From Tissierella pigra (GTDB lineage Bacteria > Bacillota > Clostridia > Tissierellales > Tissierellaceae), in NCBI RefSeq assembly GCF_009695605.1, contig NZ_VUNQ01000002.1:121835-185834 (forward strand): a stretch of 64,000 bases of DNA, given 5' to 3'. Below, piece by piece: positions 35,748 to 44,534 of this stretch. Below the pieces are notes generated by a model. That model was not told the DNA's origin. It ran no database searches and saw only the letters and a program-made list of their open reading frames with translations. A program made the translations under genes and the position numbers. Positions within the stretch are counted from its first letter, which is position 1. Every line of letters begins with the position of its first letter.

Positions 35748-36918
35748 TGCTCCTTTGTAAGTTTAACACTCTATTAATCCCTATAGCAACAATCAACCAT
35801 AAAAATAGACTTAATGCTAATTGCCCTTGAAATAACATAACTTCAAAAGCAGAAACTGTTAGATTACCAATAAAAAAACATGTACAACTCTTAACTATAG
35901 GATCTTTTCTACACTTATGCATAAGGTTGAATATACTATTAATAAAAAGGATGACTGTAGCCAATCCAAACAATCCACTTTGAAGTGTAATTCCAATATA
36001 AGAGTTATGGGGTGAAATATTAAATATAGAAAATGCACTAAATCCATAACCAAATATAGCTCTATTTTTAATCAAATCAACAGCATAAATCCAAATATTA
36101 TTTCTCCCTGACATTAAAATTTTTCCTGTCATACTATAAACTAATTCTGCAAGTTTAGGATACCAACTAAATTTCTCTAAATTAGGATATATAATAATAA
36201 ATCCTATTAACAACGTAACAAGAATTATTTTTGAAAGTTTCCAAGTAAATGCCCTAACTCTTTTAAAACTCAATAGTAAATAAGTAAAAACTACTAAGAT
36301 TAGCCCTAATAAAGCTGCTCTAGTTTGTGCTTTGAGCATTAAGTTTAAGAATAAAAATATATATAGAACAAAAATCTTTTTTTCACTAAATTTATATGCT
36401 AAAAATGATAATTCTATAAGCAAAAGAGAAAATATACCTAAAAATGTGGTTGTTGAAAAAAATGCTTTATATCCTATGGGAATGAAACCATATCCTAAAA
36501 ACATGGGCATATAGCATAAAAAAATTATAATTAGAAAAACATAGGCTAACTTTTTATAACATATTTTTGAAAAATTTATATTGACTAAAAATAAAAGGTA
36601 TACTAATAATAATATAAATTGTATTAATGGCTTGATATTAATTATACTAAAATCTATCATTATTGTTATAATATAACTGCATATAACCATAAAACTATAT
36701 ACTATTGGCTTTATCATATTTTTATTTAAATAATAATCTTTATTTTCACCTCGTAACTTGAACAAATACGAACTACTTACGAAAAAGAGAAGCCCTATAA
36801 AGCTTATCCCTAAATATCTGAAGTAAATATTCTCAAAATTATATAAAGGAATAAATATTAAAAAAATTAATAAAAAATTAATATGTTTTTTGCTATTTTG
36901 TTTTTTTATATTATACAT
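35731..36918 (-). CDS. O-antigen ligase/polymerase family membrane protein (Wzy/WaaL-like)
   Basis: 395 residues with 10 to 12 membrane helices. The central loop and conserved positions of the O-antigen ligase domain are visible: AQTRAALLGLILVVFTYLLL then later MSGRNNIWIYAVDLIKNRAI then FGYGFSAFSIFNISPHNSYI. In a locus with a phosphoglycosyl transferase, several glycosyltransferases and a Wzz-like protein it most likely polymerises lipid-linked repeat units (Wzy role). Transfer to a protein or wall acceptor is also possible. Sequence alone does not separate the two. Confidence 0.8.
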   Translation of the reverse strand: MYNIKKQNSKKHINFLLIFLIFIPLYNFENIYFRYLGISFIGLLFFVSSSYLFKLRGENKDYYLNKNMIKPIVYSFMVICSYIITIMIDFSIINIKPLIQFILLLVYLLFLVNINFSKICYKKLAYVFLIIIFLCYMPMFLGYGFIPIGYKAFFSTTTFLGIFSLLLIELSFLAYKFSEKKIFVLYIFLFLNLMLKAQTRAALLGLILVVFTYLLLSFKRVRAFTWKLSKIILVTLLIGFIIIYPNLEKFSWYPKLAELVYSMTGKILMSGRNNIWIYAVDLIKNRAIFGYGFSAFSIFNISPHNSYIGITLQSGLFGLATVILFINSIFNLMHKCRKDPIVKSCTCFFIGNLTVSAFEVMLFQGQLALSLFLWLIVAIGINRVLNLQRSNANEI

Positions 36919-36956
36919 TATTATCTACCTACTATATCTTTATTGTCATAACTAAA

Positions 36957-38081
36957 CTACTCGCCCCAAACAACTCTATTTACATAATCAGTATAACTCA
37001 ATATTATCCTAAGTACCTTCTCCGACACATTAGGCATACTATAGTCCCCAACTAGTTTCAAAGTATCTTTCTCTTGTGTCTCTAATACTTCTAATCCTTG
37101 AAGTATCCTTTCCTTTTTAAGACCTACCATCATAACTGATGCTTCTTCCATTGCTTCTGGCCTTTCATGGGCTTGTCTTATATTCAGTGCTCTAAATCCA
37201 AGAATTGAAGATTCTTCACTTATAGTTCCACTATCACTAAGAACAGCTTTTGATTTCAATTGAAGTTTTACATAGTCATTAAATCCTAAAGGTTTTAAGA
37301 TCTTAATTAATGGGTTGAATTCAATTTCTTTAGACTCAATCATATTTCTAGTTCTAGGATGTGTACTTATTATTAAAGGTATATTATACTTTTCTACTAC
37401 AGCATTAAGGCTTTCTATTAAATCTAAGAAATTCTCTTCTGAATTTATATTTTCTTCCCTATGAGCTGATACAACAAAATAATTTCCTTCTTCAAGTTCT
37501 AATCTTTCTAATACATCTGATTTCTCTATATCTTCTTTTCTTGAATTAAGAACTTCAAACATTGGACTTCCAGTTTTAATTATTCTATCTGCTGGTAATC
37601 CCTCTCTTAATAAATATTCCCTTGCTATATCACTATAAGTTAAATTTATATCTGCAATATGATCCACGATCTTTCTATTTGTTTCTTCTGGTACTCTTTG
37701 GTCAAAACATCTATTCCCTGCTTCCATATGGAATATGGGTATATGTTTTCTTTTAGCTGCTATAGCACAAAGACAACTGTTAGTATCTCCAAGTACTAAA
37801 AATGCATCTGGATTAACTTCATCAAGAATTGGGTCTATTTTAACAAGAATATTTCCAATAGTCTCCACTGCTGTTCCTGTAGCTGCATTGAGGAAATAAT
37901 TGGGTTTTTTTAAATTGAAATCCTTAAAAAAAACCTCATTTAGTTCATAATCATAATTTTGTCCTGTATGTACTAAAACATGATCTATTGCATTTGACTC
38001 TTCTAGTTTGTTTATTACAGCAGATAGTCTTATAATCTCTGGTCTAGTACCTACTACTGTCATCACTTTTAGCTTTTTCAT
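36957..38081 (-). CDS. wecB: Non-hydrolysing UDP-N-acetylglucosamine 2-epimerase family (WecB/CapG/FnlC)
   Basis: 374 residues, normal length. Motifs are VVGTRPEIIRLSAVI, VLGDTNSCLCAIAAK, HMEAGNRCFDQRVPEETNRK, SAHREENINSEENF and LSDSGTISEESSILGFRALN. WecB-type enzymes epimerise C2 of UDP-GlcNAc. The order capE-capF-wecB here matches the UDP-L-FucNAc pathway (FnlA-FnlB-FnlC or CapE-CapF-CapG), in which this enzyme carries out the last 2-epimerisation of the UDP-6-deoxy-L-talose derivative. It may therefore be better called CapG/FnlC. Confidence 0.9.
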   Translation of the reverse strand: MKKLKVMTVVGTRPEIIRLSAVINKLEESNAIDHVLVHTGQNYDYELNEVFFKDFNLKKPNYFLNAATGTAVETIGNILVKIDPILDEVNPDAFLVLGDTNSCLCAIAAKRKHIPIFHMEAGNRCFDQRVPEETNRKIVDHIADINLTYSDIAREYLLREGLPADRIIKTGSPMFEVLNSRKEDIEKSDVLERLELEEGNYFVVSAHREENINSEENFLDLIESLNAVVEKYNIPLIISTHPRTRNMIESKEIEFNPLIKILKPLGFNDYVKLQLKSKAVLSDSGTISEESSILGFRALNIRQAHERPEAMEEASVMMVGLKKERILQGLEVLETQEKDTLKLVGDYSMPNVSEKVLRIILSYTDYVNRVVWGE

Positions 38082-38086
38082 GAATT

Positions 38087-39196
38087 TTAAACCTCCAAGA
38101 AATATGTATCAGGATTTTCTGGGTCAAAAGTTTCATTTGCCCACATTACAGTTACTAAGTCTTCATCCCCTACATTTATTATATTATGAGTGTAGCCAGT
38201 AGGAATGTCTACTACTTCAAGTTTTGTCCCACTGACCCTGTATTCTATTATTTCATCTGAATCTATCTTTCTAAACTTTATTATCCCTTCTCCACTTACT
38301 ACAAGAAACTTTTCATTTTTTGTATGGTGCCAGTGGTTTCCTTTTGTAATTCCTGGCTTGGATACATTTATTGACACTTGTCCTCTCTCAGGAGACTTTA
38401 AAAATTCTGTAAAAGAACCTCTATTATCTATATTCATCTTTAGTGGATATGAAAACTTATCTTCTGGCAGATAGCTTAAGTATGTACTATAAAGTTTTTT
38501 AGTAAGTGGGTCTTTCATATTTGGCACATAAAGATTAGTCCTACTTTCTTTAAAACCTTTTAAAATTTCTGCTAATCTACCTAGTTTTATCTTGTATGAA
38601 ACTGATAAGATACAATACCTTCCTATTCTAGATGTATTTGCTTCTAATACATTTATAAATTCTTTAACTACATCATCTATATAGGCTAATTCTATTTCTG
38701 CTTCTGAATCATTTATTTGTATCTCTAAATCTCTAGATATGTTATAACAAAATGTAGATACTACTGAATTGTAATTTGCCCTACTCCATTTCCCAAATAA
38801 ATTTGGGAGTCTATATACAAAAGCTTTAGCTCCAGTTTCTTCTTCATATTTAAATAATAGATCTTCCCCTGCCTTTTTACTTATCCCATAAGGGTTATCT
38901 CTTTCAGCTTGAATGGATGATGTAATAAGTACTGGTGCCTTATTTTTATATTTTTTTAGTAAACTAAGAAGTTCTGATGTAAAACCAAAGTTACCTTCCA
39001 TAAACTCTTTTTCTTCTTTAGGTCTGTTTACTCCTGCTAAATGAAATACAAAATCAGAATCTTTAACGTAATTATCTAGTAATGAAATATCTGTTTCTCT
39101 AGTGAATTTATATATATCTTTATATCCTCTATTGTTTAATTCAGCAATTAAGTTTTTTCCCACAAATCCATTTGCTCCAGTGACTAATATCTTCAT
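38087..39196 (-). CDS. capF: UDP-2-acetamido-2,6-dideoxy-L-talose synthesis reductase (CapF/FnlB type)
   Basis: 369 residues in two parts. Residues 1 to about 250 form an NAD(P)-dependent short-chain fold (ILVTGANGFVGKNLIAEL, with NPYGISKKAGEDLLF as the YxxxK motif). The C-terminal 120 residues form a cupin (MNIDNRGSFTEFLKSPERGQ, then KGNHWHHTKNEKFLVVSGEG). This reductase-cupin fusion is distinctive of CapF/FnlB, which acts between CapE and CapG in UDP-L-FucNAc synthesis. It ends five bases before wecB and begins on the last base of capE. Confidence 0.9.
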   Translation of the reverse strand: MKILVTGANGFVGKNLIAELNNRGYKDIYKFTRETDISLLDNYVKDSDFVFHLAGVNRPKEEKEFMEGNFGFTSELLSLLKKYKNKAPVLITSSIQAERDNPYGISKKAGEDLLFKYEEETGAKAFVYRLPNLFGKWSRANYNSVVSTFCYNISRDLEIQINDSEAEIELAYIDDVVKEFINVLEANTSRIGRYCILSVSYKIKLGRLAEILKGFKESRTNLYVPNMKDPLTKKLYSTYLSYLPEDKFSYPLKMNIDNRGSFTEFLKSPERGQVSINVSKPGITKGNHWHHTKNEKFLVVSGEGIIKFRKIDSDEIIEYRVSGTKLEVVDIPTGYTHNIINVGDEDLVTVMWANETFDPENPDTYFLEV

Positions 39197-40215
39197 TAAT
39201 TATTCCAACCTTTCAATTCATCCTTTACATAATCTAGCTGTAATAATTTTTCTTTAATTTGTTCTATATTTAAAATCTCTGTGTTATTTGAATTATATTC
39301 ATTTTGGGTAGATAATTCTCTACTTCCTTCTATAAAGTATTTATCATAATTAAGGTCTCTTTGATCTGCTGGCACTCTATAAAACCCACCCATATCTTCT
39401 GCTGGCAAATATTCTTCTTTTGTAAGTAAAGTTTCGTACTGCTTCTCTCCATGTCTTGTGCCTATTATCTTGATTTCGTTATCTACATTAAATAATTCCT
39501 TTAAAGCCTGAGCCAAATCACCTATTGTAGATGCAGGTGACTTCTGAACCATAATATCTCCTGCATTAGCATTATGAAATGCAAATACTACAAGTTCTAC
39601 TGCATCTTCAAGATTCATTAAAAACCTTGTCATATTAGGATCTGTAATTGTTAAAGGTTGTCCATTTTTTATTTGTTCAATAAATAGCGGAATAACTGAG
39701 CCTCTTGAAGCCATAACATTTCCATAACGAGTTCCACAAATAAGAGTTTTATCTGGATTAACCGTCTTAGATTTAGCAACAAATACTTTCTCCATCATAG
39801 CCTTAGAAATTCCCATAGCATTTATTGGATAAGCTGCTTTATCCGTAGAAAGGCATATTACCTTCTTAACACCCATCTCTATAGCTCCTGTAAGAACATT
39901 GTCTGTACCTAGTACATTGGTCTTTACAGCTTCTAGAGGAAAAAATTCACATGATGGTACTTGTTTTAATGCTGCTGCATGGAAAATATAATCTACCTCA
40001 TGCATTGCATTTTTTACACTTGCTAAATCACGTACATCTCCTATGTAAAACTTCAACTTATCATTTTTATATTGTTTTCTCATATCATCTTGTTTCTTCT
40101 CATCACGAGAAAAGATACGGATTTCTTTTATATCTGTATCTAAGAACCTTTTCATAACTGCATTTCCAAAAGATCCTGTACCACCTGTTATTAACAAGGT
40201 CTTATTTTTAAACAT
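39196..40215 (-). CDS. capE: UDP-GlcNAc 4,6-dehydratase/5-epimerase (CapE/FnlA type)
   Basis: 339 residues. A soluble short-chain dehydrogenase with LLITGGTGSFGNAVMKRFLD, FHAAALKQVPSCEFFPLEAV, LSTDKAAYPINAMGISKAMM as the catalytic segment, and RYGNVMASRGSVIPLF. This is the first enzyme of the UDP-L-FucNAc branch. It makes the 4-keto-6-deoxy intermediate with inversion at C5. It overlaps the upstream glycosyltransferase gene by eight bases. Confidence 0.9.
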   Translation of the reverse strand: MFKNKTLLITGGTGSFGNAVMKRFLDTDIKEIRIFSRDEKKQDDMRKQYKNDKLKFYIGDVRDLASVKNAMHEVDYIFHAAALKQVPSCEFFPLEAVKTNVLGTDNVLTGAIEMGVKKVICLSTDKAAYPINAMGISKAMMEKVFVAKSKTVNPDKTLICGTRYGNVMASRGSVIPLFIEQIKNGQPLTITDPNMTRFLMNLEDAVELVVFAFHNANAGDIMVQKSPASTIGDLAQALKELFNVDNEIKIIGTRHGEKQYETLLTKEEYLPAEDMGGFYRVPADQRDLNYDKYFIEGSRELSTQNEYNSNNTEILNIEQIKEKLLQLDYVKDELKGWNN

Positions 40216-41434
40216 TTTTAACCTCTCCTTCTAAGTGCTTTAATAATATCTCAACTGTTTTTGTTATATCATAATTTTGCTCTAAGTATTCTCTACCATT
40301 CCGTCCCATATCTTGTCTCAGATTTTTATCCAATGATAGCTCTTGAGCATATTTGATAAATCCATCTACATCTGTACTCTCACACCACAACCCACTACCT
40401 GATTGAGTCAATACATCTTTTATATCTGTATTAATATCTGTTGCTGCTAATATTGATAATGAATTTTCCATATAAGAAGTAAGCCTCGATGGAAAGTTTG
40501 GTATTGTAAATCTATGATCTAAAAAAATCAACCCAACATCAGCACAACCTATTAATTTATCATATTCTTCTTTAGGTAATCTTTCAAAAATACTTACCTT
40601 TTTAGGTTTGGTGTTTTCTATATGGCTATTTATTTTACTGAATTCTGTTCCACTTCCAACTATTAATAAATGTCCATTATCAATTTTATAGAATTCATCA
40701 ATAATTTTAAGAAGAAAGTCTATTCCTTGGGGTTTCCCTAGATTTCCTCCATACACAAATAAGGTAGAGTCTTCTGGAATATTATATTTATCTAAAATTT
40801 GTTTATTTTTTTCTAGTTTTTCTTTTCTATTTATTGGTTCTATAGCATTTGGAAATATCTCCATTTTATCTTTATCTATATAGTTATTATGTTCTAAAAT
40901 ATAATCCAAATTCCCTTGAGACATACATCCAATTATGTCTGAATTCTTATATAGGTTAATTTCCTTTTTTCTAAAAAATTTATACAAGATACTATCCTTT
41001 TTGATCAAATCTATATCTACTGCATTTTGAGGAAATATATCTTTAAGAATTAAATATGTTTTACTATTATGATGTTTCTTATAGTATTTAATAATCTTAT
41101 TAAATGTTATAGGTGGAGTTGAATACATTACCATATCAAAATGAATATCGTTGAAATTATCTTTTATAGCATTTAAATATTGATTTTCTATCATTAAAGT
41201 AGATATTCCTTTTTCTATAAAAGACTTGGTAGCAGTAATATTTCCTGTTTTTACTTTTAAAATATTAATATTATCCTGTTTCAATAACTCTGTTGGTAAA
41301 TTTTCACGTCTTTGCCTTGGAGAAACAATATATATATTTATTCCTCTGTTACTTAATTCTCTTATTAAATCTGTATATATGCCTCTTTGATTTATGTCTT
41401 CCATTTTTGATAATGTTAGAAATAATATATTCAA
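40208..41434 (-). CDS. Glycosyltransferase family 4 (WbuB-like)
   Basis: 408 residues in GT-B form. The donor half shows LFVYGGNLGKPQGIDFLLKI, IFERLPKEEYDKLIGCADVG and the Glu-containing FPSRLTSYMENSLSILAATD. The N-terminus, MNILFLTLSKMEDINQRGIY, fits WbuB/CapM-type enzymes. WbuB in Escherichia coli O26 follows fnlABC and transfers L-FucNAc. The same grouping here suggests that it adds the L-FucNAc made by CapE/CapF/WecB. Confidence 0.82.
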   Translation of the reverse strand: MNILFLTLSKMEDINQRGIYTDLIRELSNRGINIYIVSPRQRRENLPTELLKQDNINILKVKTGNITATKSFIEKGISTLMIENQYLNAIKDNFNDIHFDMVMYSTPPITFNKIIKYYKKHHNSKTYLILKDIFPQNAVDIDLIKKDSILYKFFRKKEINLYKNSDIIGCMSQGNLDYILEHNNYIDKDKMEIFPNAIEPINRKEKLEKNKQILDKYNIPEDSTLFVYGGNLGKPQGIDFLLKIIDEFYKIDNGHLLIVGSGTEFSKINSHIENTKPKKVSIFERLPKEEYDKLIGCADVGLIFLDHRFTIPNFPSRLTSYMENSLSILAATDINTDIKDVLTQSGSGLWCESTDVDGFIKYAQELSLDKNLRQDMGRNGREYLEQNYDITKTVEILLKHLEGEVKNV

Positions 41435-41442
41435 AACTCCAC

Positions 41443-42417
41443 CTACTTCCTAACAATCTTCACTTCATTATATTTCATCATATAAATTCCTTCTTCATAC
41501 TTCCCTATTACATTCTCATTTTTATTTCCTTTAATATTCTCAATAATCATCTTAGGAATATTTACTCCACTTTCATATCCATGAGGATATCCCCCACCAA
41601 AACGGGGATTTACTTCTGAAATATAATACTCACCATTAACCTTAAAAATATCAATATCAATAATTCCTTTAAATCTAGCTTTCTTTACAAGCTTTCCAAT
41701 TAATCTAAACAACTTCTCATCCTTAATAGACACTGATTTATCAGTCTCCCCTGCTCTCATCTTAATCTTTTCTTTTGTAAACATAGCCACTGGCTCACCT
41801 GAAATCATATCTATATAAACATCTGCACCATATTCAATTCCATTCATAAATTCCTGTATCATTAGATTATCAAACTGACCAAATAGTACTTCTACTTCTT
41901 CTTTTGAATTAACTTTATTTATATTTATACTTGCACTTCCTTTTACTGGCTTAACAAATACAGGATAATTTATCACTTCTTTTTCTATATCTTTATAGAA
42001 TTCTTCTTTATCCATATAACTTCTTATGGTTTTAAATTCATTCTTAACCAAAAATTTATACATCTTATACTTATCAAAACATAATTCTACCACATCATAA
42101 TCTGATACTATTGGAGTTGTACCTATCTCAATAAATTTCTGTTTATGTTCTGCTAACAGACTAAGCTCGGAATCAATTAGTGAAAATACACCTTTTATAT
42201 TGCTTTCTTTACAAATTGAAAGAATAGTATCCAAATATCCTTCTTCATCCATCTTAGGAACAATAAAGTGTTTATTTGCATCATATAATGCTGGTGCAAG
42301 TTCACTACAATCTGTTGCTACAACTTGTCCTTTCCCAACTAATTCTTTTTTGAAATATTGAACTATTTTATTTCTTGTACCACAACTTAATATTAGTATA
42401 TTAATATCTTCATTCAT
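41443..42417 (-). CDS. ATP-grasp ligase-like protein
   Basis: 324 residues. An N-terminal Rossmann-like part (INILILSCGTRNKIVQYFKK) is followed by an ATP-grasp fold: YPVFVKPVKGSASININKV for nucleotide binding, MIQEFMNGIEYGADVYIDMI, and FKVNGEYYISEVNPRFGGGY with the metal-binding Glu and Asn. It resembles the carbamoyl-phosphate-synthase-large-chain-like proteins found in polysaccharide clusters. These join a carboxylate to an amine using ATP. Substrates are unknown. It overlaps the upstream PLP-enzyme gene by eight bases, and the two may act in one modification step. Confidence 0.78.
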   Translation of the reverse strand: MNEDINILILSCGTRNKIVQYFKKELVGKGQVVATDCSELAPALYDANKHFIVPKMDEEGYLDTILSICKESNIKGVFSLIDSELSLLAEHKQKFIEIGTTPIVSDYDVVELCFDKYKMYKFLVKNEFKTIRSYMDKEEFYKDIEKEVINYPVFVKPVKGSASININKVNSKEEVEVLFGQFDNLMIQEFMNGIEYGADVYIDMISGEPVAMFTKEKIKMRAGETDKSVSIKDEKLFRLIGKLVKKARFKGIIDIDIFKVNGEYYISEVNPRFGGGYPHGYESGVNIPKMIIENIKGNKNENVIGKYEEGIYMMKYNEVKIVRK

Positions 42418-43342
42418 TAATTAATACCTCCAAATCATCAAAAAATAACGGTGTACCTCCTGTATGGATAAAAAGTATGTTTTTACCTTTTATCTTGTTT
42501 TTTTTAATGTATTCATACATTCCCCAAAATGCTTTCCCAGTATAGGTAGTATCTAAATAAATTCCATCTTCTATAAGAAACTTTTTAATCTTATCTAAAA
42601 TTTCTTTATTATAACAACCATATCCTTCAAGTACATAATCATCTATAAAATTAACTTTACCTATATCCACTTTATCCTTTTTTAGATATTCTAAATAACT
42701 ATTTACACTATCTAATACTACTTGTCCCCCATAAGGGTTTTTTCTTGCTATACTTATTCCAATTATTTTTTTGATGTCATTATTTAATATTTTTCCACAA
42801 ATTAATCCTGCTTGAGTTGTTCCAGTTCCAGATGCGTGAAATATATAGTCAAATTTAATTCCTTCGATTGATTCATATTTTTTAATTTCTTCATATGCAT
42901 CAATATACGCTTTTGTACCTATATTTCCATGTCCTCCACCTTGGATAAAATAAGGATTGTAACTTTTATTCTTTAGTTCTAGTATTTTGTTATCAATAGT
43001 TTCTTTTACATCAGATACTGGACATTGAATAATCTTTGACCCAAACAGCTCAATCATTTTACTATTAAAGGTCGATTTATAATTTTCTATTGGAGAAATT
43101 ATATAGCACGGTAATCCTCTCATTGCTGACATATTCGCTATCACTCTACAATGATTTGAGCTACTACTACCATATGTAATTATAGCGTCTACATTAGTTT
43201 TATCTATCTCTTCAAAGAATAATTTAGCTTTTCTTGCTTTATTTCCACCAAAGGATGTGGGAAATAAGTCGTCTCTTTTTATATAAAAATCATTATTTAA
43301 ATTCAAACAACTTCTTAATTTACTAATTGCTCCAGAGTCCAT
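42410..43342 (-). CDS. PLP-dependent enzyme of the ACC deaminase/D-cysteine desulfhydrase family
   Basis: 310 residues of fold-type II. The Schiff-base lysine is in SFGGNKARKAKLFFEE (residue about 36). ITYGSSSSNHCRVIANMSAM and HASGTGTTQAGLICG make up the cofactor-binding blocks, and HTGGTPLFF is the C-terminal family mark. ACC deaminases and D-cysteine desulfhydrases share these features, and sequence alone does not choose between them or a racemase. Its location inside a glycan operon, overlapping an ATP-grasp gene, suggests it prepares or converts an amino acid used to decorate a sugar. That is inference. Confidence 0.8.
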   Translation of the reverse strand: MDSGAISKLRSCLNLNNDFYIKRDDLFPTSFGGNKARKAKLFFEEIDKTNVDAIITYGSSSSNHCRVIANMSAMRGLPCYIISPIENYKSTFNSKMIELFGSKIIQCPVSDVKETIDNKILELKNKSYNPYFIQGGGHGNIGTKAYIDAYEEIKKYESIEGIKFDYIFHASGTGTTQAGLICGKILNNDIKKIIGISIARKNPYGGQVVLDSVNSYLEYLKKDKVDIGKVNFIDDYVLEGYGCYNKEILDKIKKFLIEDGIYLDTTYTGKAFWGMYEYIKKNKIKGKNILFIHTGGTPLFFDDLEVLINE

Positions 43343-43348
43343 TATCGA

Positions 43349-43894
43349 TTAAACATCCTCTCTAAATACTCCTTCTGGAATAACATATTTGTCTTTATAT
43401 ACTCCCAAACAATACCTATCAATATATCTTCCGTTCATATATAAATCTTGCTTTAAGCAACCTTCTACCTCGAATCCTCTTCTCAAGTCTAATTTCATGG
43501 CTTTTTCATTCTCAACCTCTGTATATGCATATACTTTATTTAATTGTAAATCCTCAAATGCATATAACTGGTTAAGATGACCTGCACGAGTTGCAATACC
43601 TTTTCCCTTATATTGATGTTCTCCAATTACTATATAATCTTCTGCCTTTTTATTTTTATAATCTATAGATAATAACCCAATTAACCCTACGGGTATTCCA
43701 TTATATTCAATCACTGCATCAAATCGATCTTGTCTGTCTTTATTTTTTTCAAACCAAGCACATGTCTTATCATATTCTAAAGGTAAATCATAGTGTAAAT
43801 AAGTATTATTTTTACTGTCATTTATCCACTTTATTTTATTTGGAATATCTTCAAATTTAAACTTTCTTATTATTAAATCTTTATATCTATACAT
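43349..43894 (-). CDS. GNAT family N-acetyltransferase
   Basis: 181 residues. The acetyl-CoA loop is visible as VIGEHQYKGKGIATRAGHLN, with ENEKAMKLDLRRGFEVEGCL towards the C-terminus. It resembles the RimJ/PseH type. In this locus a likely substrate is the UDP-4-amino-sugar made by the dehydratase and aminotransferase (46476 and 44535), giving an N-acetylated diamino sugar. It overlaps the sugar transferase gene upstream by eight bases. Confidence 0.82.
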   Translation of the reverse strand: MYRYKDLIIRKFKFEDIPNKIKWINDSKNNTYLHYDLPLEYDKTCAWFEKNKDRQDRFDAVIEYNGIPVGLIGLLSIDYKNKKAEDYIVIGEHQYKGKGIATRAGHLNQLYAFEDLQLNKVYAYTEVENEKAMKLDLRRGFEVEGCLKQDLYMNGRYIDRYCLGVYKDKYVIPEGVFREDV

Positions 43895-44522
43895 TTAATT
43901 CATCCTCCGATACTTCTATATTTAAATTTCCGTACACACTTTCTTTATTTACAACTTGTATTATTGTAAATAAAATAATTTTAATATCTAGCCAAACATT
44001 AAATTTATTTATATACTCATTGTCTACTACGATTCTTTCATCCCATGTTACTGAATTTCTAACAGCGACTTGAGCTAATCCTGTTATTCCAGGCCTCATT
44101 GAAAATCTCTTCTTTGACCCTTCTGGATAATTGGCATATCCGTTATATGGATGATATACAACTGGCGGTCTTGGTCCTACGAGACTCATTTCACCTTTAA
44201 TGACATTAATTAACTGTGGCAATTCATCTAAACTAGTTTTACGAAGCACTTTCCCAATCTTTGTAATACGATTATCTAATTCGCTTTTTACTCTAATCCC
44301 ATCTCCAATATTTTCAGCATTTACCACCATAGTTCTGAACTTTAATATTTTAAATACCTTACCATCTTTTCCTAGTCTTTCTTGCTTAAATAACACTGGA
44401 CCTCTTGAATTAAGTTTAACTAATATTGCTATGATTAGTAAAATAGGCGAAATAATAATAACCCCTACTAGACTCCCAAAGAAATCCATTAACCTTTTTA
44501 AAACTAAATTAAAAGTTCTCAT
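43887..44522 (-). CDS. Phosphoglycosyl transferase initiating glycan assembly (PglC-like)
   Basis: 211 residues, the short monotopic form. One N-terminal re-entrant helix (FFGSLVGVIIISPILLIIAI) is followed by GPVLFKQERLGKDGKVFKIL then KFRTM, the catalytic Asp-Glu in RKTSLDELPQLINVIKGEMS, and LVGPRPPVVYH. It transfers a sugar phosphate from a UDP-sugar to undecaprenyl phosphate on the inner face of the membrane and so starts the repeat unit. With the neighbouring aminotransferase and GNAT protein, a bacillosamine-like or related 6-deoxy-amino sugar is a sensible first sugar. Confidence 0.9.
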   Translation of the reverse strand: MRTFNLVLKRLMDFFGSLVGVIIISPILLIIAILVKLNSRGPVLFKQERLGKDGKVFKILKFRTMVVNAENIGDGIRVKSELDNRITKIGKVLRKTSLDELPQLINVIKGEMSLVGPRPPVVYHPYNGYANYPEGSKKRFSMRPGITGLAQVAVRNSVTWDERIVVDNEYINKFNVWLDIKIILFTIIQVVNKESVYGNLNIEVSEDELNV

Positions 44523-44534
44523 TCTACCACCTAC

